A DNA stretch of 64,000 nt, from assembly GCA_016745315.1 (NCBI GenBank), contig CP066886.1, positions 4,216,501-4,280,500 on the forward strand, in the 5' to 3' direction. Shown piece by piece: positions 8,773 to 17,729 of this stretch (the first letter of the stretch is position 1; each line of letters opens with the position of its first letter). The notes under the pieces were generated by a model, which ran no database searches, was not told the origin of the DNA, and saw only the letters and a program-made list of their open reading frames with translations. The position numbers and the translations under genes are program-made. This stretch comes from Arthrospira sp. PCC 9108 (GTDB taxonomy: Bacteria > Cyanobacteriota > Cyanobacteriia > Cyanobacteriales > Microcoleaceae).

Positions 8773-9444
8773 ATGGCTCAAATAAATTCTAACCGAGTTC
8801 TGCGACTTTTGCCCCTGGTGGTGGGGGGTTTAGGGGGGGTGCTATTGCTCGTCAATCGTTTAGAAACCCCCCAGATTTTGGACTCTCAAGCCCGCTCGGA
8901 TGCCTTGGGAGTCATATTAAGCGCTTTGTTGATTTTGACCGGCTTACTGTGGCAGCAAATTCAACCTATCCCACCGGAGGCTGTGGAGTTGGAGGGTCGC
9001 CAAGGTTTTGAACTCAAGCCGGATTTGCCCGATCCGGTCAAAACTGAACTGGCTTGGGCCTCTCTGATGCTGTTAACTAATACTGTCACCCGATCGCTTT
9101 TGGTGGTTTGGGATGCTCAGGTGTTACTCCGACGCGGCGTTTTGGGGGTTAATTCTCAGGTGCAACCCGGACCTATTGTTAAACGGGTTCTCGATACCCA
9201 CAAACCGGTTTACTTGGTCAATTTGGCCTTGTATCCCGGAAGGGTCGAGTTTGACTATTTACCTCCTAACACTCAGGGTGTCATCTGCCAACCTATGGGC
9301 GATCGCGGTGTCTTGATTTTGGGGGCGAATACTCCCCGCAGCTATACCAAACAAGATGAAGTTTGGATTGAGGGAATTGCGGATAAATTGGCTGATACTT
9401 TGGATCGCTTTGGTGGGTCCGATGCCACCAAAATTACAACTTAG
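8773..9444 (+). CDS. Cofactor assembly of complex C subunit B (CCB2/CCB4-like)
   Basis: Membrane protein of 223 residues resembling cyanobacterial homologues of the CCB2/CCB4 factors, which attach heme c(n) to cytochrome b6 in the b6f complex. Two N-terminal transmembrane segments are visible (about 9-28 with LLPLVVGGLGGVLLLV, and 45-62). A soluble part follows with TELAWASLMLLTNTVTRSLLVVW and an all-beta, GAF-like C-terminus. It lies between rpaB and a DUF456 gene in the same direction with short gaps (34 and 14 bp), so the three probably form an operon. The family call rests on overall sequence resemblance, not a catalytic motif. Confidence 0.75.
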   Translation: MAQINSNRVLRLLPLVVGGLGGVLLLVNRLETPQILDSQARSDALGVILSALLILTGLLWQQIQPIPPEAVELEGRQGFELKPDLPDPVKTELAWASLMLLTNTVTRSLLVVWDAQVLLRRGVLGVNSQVQPGPIVKRVLDTHKPVYLVNLALYPGRVEFDYLPPNTQGVICQPMGDRGVLILGANTPRSYTKQDEVWIEGIADKLADTLDRFGGSDATKITT

Positions 9445-9458
9445 AAATGGGGTAGACA

Positions 9459-9980
9459 ATGTTATTTTTATACTGGGTATTGGTGCTGGTAATGCTCCTG
9501 GGGGTCATCGGAGCCGTCGTTCCGGGGCTGCCTGGGTCGGGTCTGATTGTTACCGCTATTTTGATTTGGGCTATCTTTGCTGGTTTTTCCGGTATGGGCT
9601 GGCCTATTGGTGTGGCGATCGCTGTCCTGCTTTTAAGTGTCGGTGTTGAATTCCTCAGTGCTTATCTGGGTGCTAAAAAAGCTGGCGCTAGTAAATGGGG
9701 ACAAATTGGCGCAATCATTGGCTTATTATTGGGGTTCTTTGGTCTCTTACCAGCTTTGCCTTTTGGCGGACCCTTATTAGGACTGTTAATCGGTCCTTTG
9801 GTCGGCGCTTTTGTTGGAGAATTTCTCTATCGTCGGGATTTAGTCTTAGGTCTGCGGGTGCGCTCCGCAGTTAAGGCGGCGATCGGGATTTTTGTCGGGA
9901 CCGTCCTCGGTAATTTACTTCAAGGGGTTTTAGCTTTCGCCTCCGTAATAGTTTTCCTGACCAGCACCTGGCCCTATTGA
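9459..9980 (+). CDS. DUF456 family membrane protein
   Basis: Highly hydrophobic 173-residue protein with about five transmembrane helices. It contains the DUF456 pattern: AVVPGLPGSGLIVTAILIWA near the N-terminus, the charged-loop segment YLGAKKAGASKWGQIGA, then GLLPALPFGGPLLGLLIGP. The function of the family is unknown. A GGGGT-type ribosome binding region precedes the ATG, and the gene starts 14 bp after the complex C assembly gene, consistent with an rpaB-ccb-DUF456 unit. Confidence 0.82.
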   Translation: MLFLYWVLVLVMLLGVIGAVVPGLPGSGLIVTAILIWAIFAGFSGMGWPIGVAIAVLLLSVGVEFLSAYLGAKKAGASKWGQIGAIIGLLLGFFGLLPALPFGGPLLGLLIGPLVGAFVGEFLYRRDLVLGLRVRSAVKAAIGIFVGTVLGNLLQGVLAFASVIVFLTSTWPY

Positions 9981-10030
9981 AAAAGAAGACGTAGTTAGCG
10001 ATCGCTTTATAGATTCAGGGGTGAATATCT

Positions 10031-10402
10031 ATGGACCTTGTGTTTGAGTCCACTGATGAGTTTAATCAGGACTTAGCTAAATTTACCCAGGAAGAACAAT
10101 TAATTATCCTCAAGGAACTTGAACATTGGCTTCCCTTATTATTAACTAACTCTAGTCTGCGGAGTAGACGACTTCATCAGTTTTGTCAATTTCATCTCAA
10201 AGATAACTACCGTTCTTCCCTATACTCATTTATTGTTAACTACTACCTGCGCGTAATTCTCACCATTGACGAAGACCCCCTATTTAATCGCCTGTCAATC
10301 ACCCTATTTAAAGCCATAGAAAGCCGTCATGCTGCTACAGCTTATCGACAGGTCGGCAACTCCATCTATGAAAAAATAATTGACCATAAGGATAGTTATT
10401 GA
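10031..10402 (+). CDS. RelE/ParE-like toxin-fold protein (putative)
   Basis: 123-residue protein resembling a cyanobacterial RelE-like group. The N-terminus FESTDEFNQDLAKF matches the usual beta-strand plus helix start of RelE folds, and YYLRVILTIDEDPLFNRLSI matches the central strands. RelE toxins cleave mRNA on the ribosome; no catalytic residues can be confirmed here. The next gene starts inside its stop codon, so the two are translationally coupled. No helix-turn-helix or AbrB-like antitoxin is next to it, so either the partner is not a classical antitoxin or this is not a toxin. Confidence 0.5.
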   Translation: MDLVFESTDEFNQDLAKFTQEEQLIILKELEHWLPLLLTNSSLRSRRLHQFCQFHLKDNYRSSLYSFIVNYYLRVILTIDEDPLFNRLSITLFKAIESRHAATAYRQVGNSIYEKIIDHKDSY

Positions 10403-10737
10403 TGTTATCACCATTTCCCCCATTAATTGACGAGCGCGGTATTATTCGCCAAGCTATGGCAGTTTTTTCCGAACCTCAGCAACTGAAATTTTTGGCGGCG
10501 ATCGCGGAGTTACAAAATCCCCAATCCTATCAAAATCAATACTTTCCTATGAGTCGCCTCAAGCGATTAAAGGGGACTCACGCTAAGATTTACACCGTAG
10601 ATATTGACCCGACATCAAAATGGATGTTTTACATTGAATATCAAAATGGTAATATCTATTTACGGGAACTTTATAAGCATACCAATAATCAGGCAAAAAC
10701 CAGCTTGGATATTATTGCAGAAGTCAATGATTTCTGA
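10402..10737 (+). CDS. Small hypothetical protein coupled to RelE-like gene
   Basis: About 111 residues from the ATG at 10402, which overlaps the previous TGA by one base (TGATG). The C-terminal half (RLKGTHAKIYTVDID, then WMFYIEYQNGNIYLREL) again has the strand-turn-strand look of a RelE/HigB-type fold. The N-terminal half is helical and carries no DNA-binding motif I can recognise. Its coupling to the upstream gene suggests the two proteins act together, possibly as a complex. Function not identified. Confidence 0.5.
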   Translation: MLSPFPPLIDERGIIRQAMAVFSEPQQLKFLAAIAELQNPQSYQNQYFPMSRLKRLKGTHAKIYTVDIDPTSKWMFYIEYQNGNIYLRELYKHTNNQAKTSLDIIAEVNDF

Positions 10738-10798
10738 GGTCTAATCATCAGCCGAGACCAGGCTAGGCTGGTCTCTACAGTAACCCATTGATAATTAA

Positions 10799-11398
10799 TT
10801 AGGAATTCGGATAACTAACTTGTTGGCGTTGCAGATGATACATATGGTTAAAGAGTTGCCAACAATATTCCTGAGTTAAACCACAGGTAACAGCACCCCG
10901 TAAAACCACATTAAAATACCAATCATTCGGGGCTAATTCTTGGGCGAGTTTATTAATTACCATATAAGTCCGCACATTTTGATAATCCTTACCCAGAGAA
11001 TGTACCTCAATCATTTCTGGGCGATATCCGCCAATATGAACCTGTTTATCCGGGTCAATTCTTACTTCTTCCCGTTCATCAAGGCGATCGCTTAAACGCC
11101 AAGGAAGTCGATATAACACCCCTTCCACAGAAGAATTAGCATCTTTAACTATATCCAAAGCCCCACAATTGCGCCGCCGGGAATGCCGATAAAACCCCAA
11201 CCGATAACCCTGTAGAGTAGCAGGTCCGATCACATAGGAATGAGTAGGTTCACCTAGAGTCCGCTGCAAATCCACCGGACACATACAAGAACCGTAGGCG
11301 AAATAATAAAAACTCGGTTCAGCATGAGAAGTTGAGATGAATTTTTCGTCCCACTGAATGGGATCTATAGATTGAATCGTATCTGTGTCAGAGTTCAA
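10799..11398 (-). CDS. Gamma-glutamylcyclotransferase-fold protein
   Basis: GGCT/AIG2-fold protein. The substrate-binding loop signature FYYFAYGSCM is followed by GYRLGFYRHSRRRNCG, and GVLYRLPWRLSDRLDERE supplies the usual glutamate region. Family members cyclise gamma-glutamyl peptides or amines to 5-oxoproline. I place the start at the TTG at 11396-11398, because AGGAGG lies eight bases before it; an upstream in-frame GTG at 11449 would add 17 residues. The protein is about 199 residues. It stands alone, divergent from mgtE. Confidence 0.75.
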   Translation of the reverse strand: MNSDTDTIQSIDPIQWDEKFISTSHAEPSFYYFAYGSCMCPVDLQRTLGEPTHSYVIGPATLQGYRLGFYRHSRRRNCGALDIVKDANSSVEGVLYRLPWRLSDRLDEREEVRIDPDKQVHIGGYRPEMIEVHSLGKDYQNVRTYMVINKLAQELAPNDWYFNVVLRGAVTCGLTQEYCWQLFNHMYHLQRQQVSYPNS

Positions 11399-11557
11399 TG
11401 TTACTTCCTCCTGTCCTAGGTGACACCCCCATATTTTAGCAAAATGCACTCAAGTTCATGTATCACAAATAACTATTTTTCAGGCTCAATATACTAGATC
11501 ATAGTGATTTTGCTATATCCTTGATACTGTAGTTAATTAGTCCCAGGAGCTAAAACT

Positions 11558-12937
11558 ATGCAGGAGATTGAGGAAAAGAGTTCCCGGAGTGAATTGCGGG
11601 CAATTGTCAGGGAACAATTGCGACTGTTATTAGAAGATCGCAACTGGGAAGGTGCTAAAACTCTATTATTGCCAGTGCAGCCTGTCGATATTGCTGAAGC
11701 CATAGATGGGTTGCCCAAAGCCATGCAATTGACTGCTTTTCGTTTACTTTCTAAAGCAGAAGCCGTAGAAGTTTATGAACACCTTTCTACAGATATTCAA
11801 CAGTCTTTAATTGAGGAGTTTAGAGATTCCGAATTATTAGAGATTGTCAATAGTATGGCTCCCGACGATCGCGCGGGTTTATTTGATGAATTACCCCCTC
11901 GGTTAGTGCGGCGGGTTCTCGCCCAACTTTCACCCGAAGAACGTCAAGCCACCTCTCAGTTATTAGGTTATCAGGCGGGAACAGCCGGCCGTCTCATGAC
12001 CCCTGAATATATCGCTTTGAGGTACAATTTAACCATTAAAGAGGCATCCGATCGCATTAGACAATTAGCACGCGATCGTGAAGTGAGTTATTATGTCTAT
12101 GTAGTTGATGAACAACGGCGGTTAATGGGAGTCGCTTCTCTGCGGGATTTATTATTAGCTGACCTTGAGCAATTCCTAGGTGATATCATTAATCCCGATG
12201 TGGTTTTTGCCCAAACAGATACAGACCAGGAAGAAGTCGCCCGTTCCATTCAACGTTATGATTTAGTTGCTTTACCTGTGGTCGATCGCGATCATACCTT
12301 AGTCGGAGTCGTAACCGTAGATGATGCGATCGATATTTTGCAAAAGGAAGCCACCGAAGATATTTATATTATGGGTGCCGTCAGGTCCGAGGGGGAAAGC
12401 TATTTTCAATCCAATTTAGCCACCATTACCCGTAAACGTATCCCCTGGCTATTTATTTTGTTAATCACCAACACCCTAACTATTTTTGTGATGAGCAATT
12501 TTGAAGCCGTCCTTGATGAAGTCGTCGCCTTAGCCTTTTTTACCCCTCTGTTAATTGATGCTGGCGGTAATGTCGGTGCCCAGTCTTCAACCGTCGTCAT
12601 TCGCGGGTTAAGTACCGAAGAATTGAAATATAAAAAACCCCTTTGGGTGATTATGCGCGAGTCCATGACTGGCGGACTTTTGGGCATTTTATTAGGGGTA
12701 GTAGTAATTGGGATGGTGTTTGTCTTTTTAGGACAAGTTGAAATCGGTTTAACCGTGGGGATTAGTTTACTGTGTATTACTATTATTGCCGCCACCGCCG
12801 GGGCGGGATTACCCTTTCTGTTTCATTCCTTTGGGTTAGATCCCGCCTTGATGTCCTCTCCTTTTATTACTACCATTGTCGATATTTTGGGGATCTGGAT
12901 TTATTTAAGTACCGCCAAATTACTCCTCGGTCTTTAG
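11558..12937 (+). CDS. mgtE: Magnesium transporter MgtE
   Basis: Mg2+ channel of 459 residues, standard size. The domain order is the N-terminal MgtE superhelical domain (about 20-130), two CBS domains (about 140-255: GRLMTPEYIALRYNLTIKEA and VVDRDHTLVGVVTVDDAID), then five transmembrane helices (about 290-459) with the pore-lining signature FFTPLLIDAGGNVGAQSSTV. The CBS and N domains sense cytoplasmic Mg2+ and close the channel when it is abundant. AGGAG lies 11 bp before the ATG. The 3' end overlaps the convergent obg gene by 18 bp. Confidence 0.95.
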   Translation: MQEIEEKSSRSELRAIVREQLRLLLEDRNWEGAKTLLLPVQPVDIAEAIDGLPKAMQLTAFRLLSKAEAVEVYEHLSTDIQQSLIEEFRDSELLEIVNSMAPDDRAGLFDELPPRLVRRVLAQLSPEERQATSQLLGYQAGTAGRLMTPEYIALRYNLTIKEASDRIRQLARDREVSYYVYVVDEQRRLMGVASLRDLLLADLEQFLGDIINPDVVFAQTDTDQEEVARSIQRYDLVALPVVDRDHTLVGVVTVDDAIDILQKEATEDIYIMGAVRSEGESYFQSNLATITRKRIPWLFILLITNTLTIFVMSNFEAVLDEVVALAFFTPLLIDAGGNVGAQSSTVVIRGLSTEELKYKKPLWVIMRESMTGGLLGILLGVVVIGMVFVFLGQVEIGLTVGISLLCITIIAATAGAGLPFLFHSFGLDPALMSSPFITTIVDILGIWIYLSTAKLLLGL

Positions 12938-13930
12938 GTCATCCAAAAATCGCCAAACTTCCTGTAAAAGTGCATCCAAACCAATGCGGGCTACAGCCGA
13001 AATTAGGAAGACTTTAACCCCGGCGATCGCCTCAAGTTGAGATGCGATCGCCTTAGTTCTTTCCTCCGAGTCGCCCGCCGCATCAATTTTATTAATAGCC
13101 AGAATTTGCCGCCGCCTTTCCAAACCCCGCCCATAGGCATTTAACTCCTGTTGAATAATTTGATAATTAGCGATCGGGTCAGTATCGGTAATATCAATCA
13201 TGTGTAGGACAATGCGGGTTCTTTCGATATGGCGCAGAAACTCATGGCCCAGTCCAGTGCCTCGGTGTGCCCCTTCAATCAATCCCGGAATATCCGCAAA
13301 TACCGTCCCATCTCCCGTTGGTTTACGCACTACTCCCAGGTTAGGAATTAACGTAGTAAAAGGATAATCCGCCACCTTGGGACGAGCTGAAGATAGTGCC
13401 GAAATCAGAGTTGATTTTCCCGCATTCGGTAAACCAATAATCCCCACTTCTGCCAACAACTTTAACTCTAGTCGTAGTCGCCGACTTTCTCCTGGTAGTC
13501 CCGGTAAAGCATAATCAGGGGCGCGGTTTTGGTTACTGAGAAAATGAGTATTTCCCAAACCGCCTTTACCCCCAGCCGCCACGCAAAATTGCTGATTAGG
13601 GGTGACTAAATCCACCATCACCTCTGAGGTATTCGCATCATAGACCACGGTACCACAGGGGACTTCGATAATGCGATCGCTTCCCGATGCCCCCGTTTGA
13701 TTTTTCGGTCCTCCTCGTTTGCCATCATCAGCCTTAAAGCGACGGTTATACTGGAAGTCCAGGAGAGTTTGCAGGTCTTCCACAGCTTTGAGGATCACAG
13801 AACCCCCTCGGCCCCCATTGCCTCCCGCCGGACCCCCAGCCGGAACGTATTTTTCCCGGCGAAAGGCAACTATGCCATCTCCCCCTTTTCCCGCCTCTAC
13901 TTCAATTTCAGTGCGATCAATAAACTGCAT
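12920..13930 (-). CDS. obg: GTPase Obg/CgtA
   Basis: Ribosome-associated essential GTPase. The Gly-rich Obg fold is at about 1-158 (AGKGGDGIVAFRREKYVPAGGPAGG). The G domain follows with P-loop GLPNAGKST, switch-II region DIPGLIEGAHRGTGLGHEFLRH, and NKID for guanine specificity. Its 336 residues lack the long C-terminal extension found in some Obg proteins. It takes part in late 50S assembly and stress control. It is 20 bp downstream of psb32 in the same direction, and its tail overlaps the tail of mgtE by 18 bp. Confidence 0.95.
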   Translation of the reverse strand: MQFIDRTEIEVEAGKGGDGIVAFRREKYVPAGGPAGGNGGRGGSVILKAVEDLQTLLDFQYNRRFKADDGKRGGPKNQTGASGSDRIIEVPCGTVVYDANTSEVMVDLVTPNQQFCVAAGGKGGLGNTHFLSNQNRAPDYALPGLPGESRRLRLELKLLAEVGIIGLPNAGKSTLISALSSARPKVADYPFTTLIPNLGVVRKPTGDGTVFADIPGLIEGAHRGTGLGHEFLRHIERTRIVLHMIDITDTDPIANYQIIQQELNAYGRGLERRRQILAINKIDAAGDSEERTKAIASQLEAIAGVKVFLISAVARIGLDALLQEVWRFLDDLKTEE

Positions 13931-13950
13931 CGATTTAAATCAGCCCATTT

Positions 13951-14658
13951 TTAAGGCCGTTGAAGGTAATAATAAGTCGCCATAGGTGCGACTGTGGCAA
14001 TTACTAGGACTACCACAACTAAGATCGTCGCACTTTTGTCGTCCGTTTCTTCAGCGGATTTAAATGTACTGGCCACTTGCAGATTTTCCTGGAGTTTAGG
14101 CGCGCCCGGATCTCCTTGTCCTGAAAGGACTTTGACTATACGATCTGTCGCCGCCAGGAAGGCTTCATTATACTTCTCACCTTCTCGCAGGGGAATCTGT
14201 AGGGTTTCGTTGGCTACACTATCAGCGATCGCACCACTTAGCAACGGTTTTACATTGTCTCCCGTATGGATAGCGCTATTATTGGTTTGGGTATCCACCA
14301 TCAACAGAGTTTGATTAGCCGCCTCTTCTGCGGTGGGAAACCATTTCTCAAACAACTGATCAGTAAAACTTTGGGCTGTTTCTCCGTAGTCCAGGCGGCG
14401 GATCGTCACTAACCGCACCTCATACCCTGTCTGGTCCGCTAGTTTCTCCAGGCTTTGGTTAATTCTGCCTTCCGTAGCGCGACTGAGAATGTCCTCATCA
14501 TCAATAATCCAAGTGCGATCGCCAGTTTTCAAGTCTGGCATTTGATAAACTCCTGTAGCCATAGCTGGCGCAGTGGACAATAGCAAGACCATGACTATTG
14601 CTATCATTCCCGCCAACAAATGCCACCATTTTGACATCACGTTAAGCTGTTGATTCAT
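13951..14658 (-). CDS. psb32: Photosystem II repair protein Psb32 (TPM domain)
   Basis: TPM-domain protein of 235 residues with an N-terminal signal sequence (hydrophobic GMIAIVMVLLLSTAPAMA, probable cleavage near residue 35). The lumenal TPM domain follows (WIIDDEDILSRATEGRINQSL, VRLVTIRRLDYG, FEKWFPTAEEAANQTLLMVD), with a C-terminal transmembrane anchor (ATILVVVVLVIATVAPMATYYYL). This architecture matches cyanobacterial Psb32 and plant TLP18.3, thylakoid proteins that help photosystem II repair after photodamage. It precedes obg by 20 bp in the same orientation. Confidence 0.85.
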   Translation of the reverse strand: MNQQLNVMSKWWHLLAGMIAIVMVLLLSTAPAMATGVYQMPDLKTGDRTWIIDDEDILSRATEGRINQSLEKLADQTGYEVRLVTIRRLDYGETAQSFTDQLFEKWFPTAEEAANQTLLMVDTQTNNSAIHTGDNVKPLLSGAIADSVANETLQIPLREGEKYNEAFLAATDRIVKVLSGQGDPGAPKLQENLQVASTFKSAEETDDKSATILVVVVLVIATVAPMATYYYLQRP

Positions 14659-14800
14659 GCTGCCATAGTAATTTCTGTATCATTAGACCCCACTTTATCG
14701 CAAATTTAGCATTAGCGATCGCTATACTTTCACATTAGTTAATCTTACCTATAACCCCTCATCGTCACCACATGATCACCCCGAAACCACCCTCCAACTC

Positions 14801-16210
14801 TCAGATTTCAGATCGAGCCGTCAGTGAACCCTTCCGTATATATTGTTTAAAGACAGGACATAAAGCGAAGGCCATTGTACCATTTTCGATAGTTTTTAGC
14901 AAGCATCGTCTCTGCAAAGATTGTAAACCTTTGATGATCTCGGTGGAGGATAGGGATAATTTTTCGTTTAACTGCGATCGCGACAGGGGACGGTCAACTT
15001 GGCTTAACTCTAAGGCGATCGCTTTTTCCCTGGAAGATAATCGCTCGAAAACTTCTCCTAATTGACTACTCATTAATTCCGTGATTACCGGGGTTTCTTC
15101 TGCCAAAAACTCCGAGACTTTACCGCAAAACATATTCCTAATTAAATAGCAAATATCTTCCAAATAGACTGGATTTCCTTCGTATATTTCGATTAAATTT
15201 GACCAGCTTTCTCGGTCTGATAATTGCAGACTCTCTAAAATGTCTACACTATTTAAGCCGGATAAAGTTAAGGATTTGATAGGATATAGGTCATTATTGA
15301 GGGATAATCACATTTCTTGGGATTGTTCTTGGCTGATTACAATAATGCTGCTTTTATGTTCAATTTGTGTGATCGTTCTCAAAAATTGGCTATAGTTTTT
15401 ATATTGGGTTTGGTATTGTCCCGCCAACTTGCCGCTGATAAATAGTTCTTGTAAATCATCGAATATCAGCAAACATTTTTGTTGCATTAACAGATTAATC
15501 AGGTCATGGATTTGATAATCTTTGGGGCTGGATTCCTTATTGAATTTGGTTAAAATATCATTGCCAATAGTGGTTAAATGTGGTGATAGTTTTAGATTTT
15601 TCCAACTCACCACCTCAAAACTATCTTTATGGCGATCGACTAATTTTTTGACTAGGGTGCTTTTGCCAATTCCCGCTATTCCCACCACTGAGATTAAGGG
15701 TATACTTTCATCAATTAACCAACGGGATAGGGTATCTATTTCGTCATTGCGATCGCAAAATTTCCAGATTTTAGGTGCCATGGTTAAATCATGGCATATT
15801 TTTTGGGGCGGCGGTAGTTGGGGAGTAGCGATCGCTTGTTCTTCCTGTTCAGAATTGCCATTCGGATAATAAGGACACCAGGTCACATTATTGTTATTAA
15901 AGCTAAATATTTGCGAATTTATTGCCCTTTCCAGAGTCCAACAAAAATTGGATTTTTTAATATCCTCATTAAGCTGTTGAGATAAAATTTTAAATAATTT
16001 CCGGCTAACATCTCCGATATAGTTTTCATTGTAGCCATTCCCGATATCTTCCACGATATCCTTGTACGTCTTCCCTGTCAACAGTCCTTGAATGATCGAC
16101 TTTTGTAGGTCGTCTAGGTGTTCTCCCGTCTGTTGTGCTACCAACCGATCCGCAAATTGTAACAATTCTGTTATATCCATCAACTGCTGCTTGGTAAGGG
16201 TTTCAGCCAT
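14801..16210 (-). pseudogene. NB-ARC ATPase gene interrupted by one in-frame TGA
   Basis: A STAND ATPase frame begins at 16210. Residues 1-110 resemble the helical N-terminal module common on cyanobacterial NB-ARC proteins (DLQKSIIQGLLTGKTYKDI). NB-ARC follows, with FCDRNDEIDTLSRWL, P-loop VVGIAGIGKSTLVKKL and Walker B CLLIFDDLQELF. The frame hits a single TGA at 15308-15310 after residue 300. The same frame then continues without a shift (LSLNNDLYPIKSL...NPVYLEDICYLIRNMF, then a winged-helix region) to a normal stop at 14801. With the TGA sense it would be a 469-residue protein. This is either a nonsense pseudogene or a truncated 300-residue product. No sensor repeats follow the ATPase. Confidence 0.72.
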
Positions 16211-16445
16211 TATAACTTAGTTCTGAATCAGAAAATCAAGTTTTTTCTGGCATTCCCCTAACATTTTGTCACAAAATTGACCAGAAAATCTGTTTTTTTC
16301 AGGTTGCAGGGGTCAGGCGATCGGATATAGACTGGGGAAAGAATGATAGCAGTACACTACTGAGACGAGACAGGCTCAACCAGTCACAGCCTTAGCAGCA
16401 AAAGGTTTTACTGAATCAAAAAATGGCAATTCAGGAGATGGATCT

Positions 16446-16889
16446 ATGGCTATTGATAAAGATCTTTTTTCAGTAAACAATTTTCAGTCAACAATTAGAG
16501 GATATTGTAACCGAATTGGTTGGGGTATTGCAGAACTTAATTCCAACAAAGCTGTCCTGAGATTTGGTATGGATTCAGGAACAACTCAAACGGTTTTTAT
16601 TATCAGATATGAAACAACTTTAGAGTTTTCTTGCCCCACTGGCTTGAAGTTTTCTAGCTTTGATGCAATTCCTCATCAGCTTTCTTCGTATATGCTTAAA
16701 GAAAATAGCAAATATAAGATTGGATTTTGGTGCATTGAAGAATTAAGCAATCGTCAAGTTTTTTCAATTATGCATAATGCTGAAATGAGTCTAATAGACA
16801 TCAACTATTTTCTCAGTATTGTTAAAACTTTAGTGCAAAAATGTGAGAATTTAGAACAGGCAGCAGAGCAAGGTTTAAGAGGTATATGA
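16446..16889 (+). CDS. Hypothetical protein, 147 aa
   Basis: Soluble alpha/beta protein, with a GGAG-type ribosome binding site (tcaGGAGatg) before the ATG. Two beta-rich halves (WGIAELNSNKAVLRFGMDSG and TQTVFIIRYETTLEFSCP) and a C-terminal helix resemble the YbjN/secretion-chaperone fold, but I see no decisive motif. Codon use is AT-richer and HIP1-free compared with flanking genes, which may indicate transfer. It is followed by a 51-bp tandem repeat before miaE. No function assigned. Confidence 0.55.
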   Translation: MAIDKDLFSVNNFQSTIRGYCNRIGWGIAELNSNKAVLRFGMDSGTTQTVFIIRYETTLEFSCPTGLKFSSFDAIPHQLSSYMLKENSKYKIGFWCIEELSNRQVFSIMHNAEMSLIDINYFLSIVKTLVQKCENLEQAAEQGLRGI

Positions 16890-16929
16890 ATACCAACCTC
16901 ACCCTACTACTGTACTATGGTGCGTCAGT

Positions 16930-17031
16930 ATCAATCATCGGGTTATCAGCCAGGTTGACGGCTTCTGACGTACCCTACTCATCAATCATCGGGTTATCAG
17001 CGAGGTTGACCGCTTCTGACGTACCCTACTT
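16930..17031 (+). repeat. Two tandem 51-bp repeats upstream of miaE
   Basis: Copies at 16930-16980 and 16981-17031 differ at only a few bases. Each reads atcaatcatcgggttatcag and ends gacgtaccctact. Each unit contains the short inverted element GGGTTATCAGC. The 17-codon length keeps one frame open, but no gene of this frame is otherwise supported. It lies just upstream of miaE and could affect its expression. Confidence 0.85.
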
Positions 17032-17067
17032 CTGCTATGATTGGGGTGGCTTTTCCGTGGTATTGAT

Positions 17068-17676
17068 ATGGGATCTGTGGTTTCTGGTTCACGAGCAACT
17101 ATTAAATACTTGAAAGAACCTACCTCAATGGCTTGGGTTCAACAGGCGATCGCTAATTTGGATATTATCCTACTTGACCACTCCCACTGTGAACGTAAGG
17201 CGGCGGGAGTAGCCTTGAATTTGATGTTTCGTTACCCCTCTAGTACCCAATTGGTGCGAATGTTAACAGCGATCGCTCAAGAAGAATTACAGCATTTTGA
17301 ACAGGTCAATCAGTGGCTGGAAAAACGACACATTCCCATGCGATCGCTTCCCTCTCCCCCCTATGGCGCAGGTTTGAATCGCCATGTCCGCCGAGAAGAA
17401 CCACACAGAATGCTTGATTTATTATTGGTTTCTGGATTGATAGAAGCCCGCAGCCATGAACGTTTAGGCTTATTATCCCAATATTGTCCTGAGTTGGAAT
17501 TGGCTAAGTTTTATCGCAGTTTGATGGCTTCCGAAGCCCGTCACTATGGTATTTATTGGGTGTTAGCAACTACTTATTTTGAACAGGAAACCGTTAGCCA
17601 AAGACTAGAGGAATTGGCTACTATTGAAAGTCAACTCCTTTCCACACTGCACCCGGAACCCCGGATTCATAGTTAG
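17068..17676 (+). CDS. miaE: tRNA-(ms2io6A) hydroxylase MiaE
   Basis: Non-heme di-iron monooxygenase that hydroxylates the isopentenyl group of ms2i6A37 in tRNA. Ferritin-like helices carry the iron ligands: LLDHSHCERKAAGVAL, AIAQEELQHFEQV (ExxxH-type) and MASEARHYGIYW, with IEARSHERL between. About 202 residues from the ATG at 17068 is the normal size; an upstream TTG at 17041 is less likely because it lies next to the tandem repeat. It stands alone, 54 bp before a GNAT gene. Confidence 0.88.
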   Translation: MGSVVSGSRATIKYLKEPTSMAWVQQAIANLDIILLDHSHCERKAAGVALNLMFRYPSSTQLVRMLTAIAQEELQHFEQVNQWLEKRHIPMRSLPSPPYGAGLNRHVRREEPHRMLDLLLVSGLIEARSHERLGLLSQYCPELELAKFYRSLMASEARHYGIYWVLATTYFEQETVSQRLEELATIESQLLSTLHPEPRIHS

Positions 17677-17729
17677 TCTCTGCCAAAAACTCCGATTTCT
17701 TAACTGATTATATCACCGAATTAACGGTT

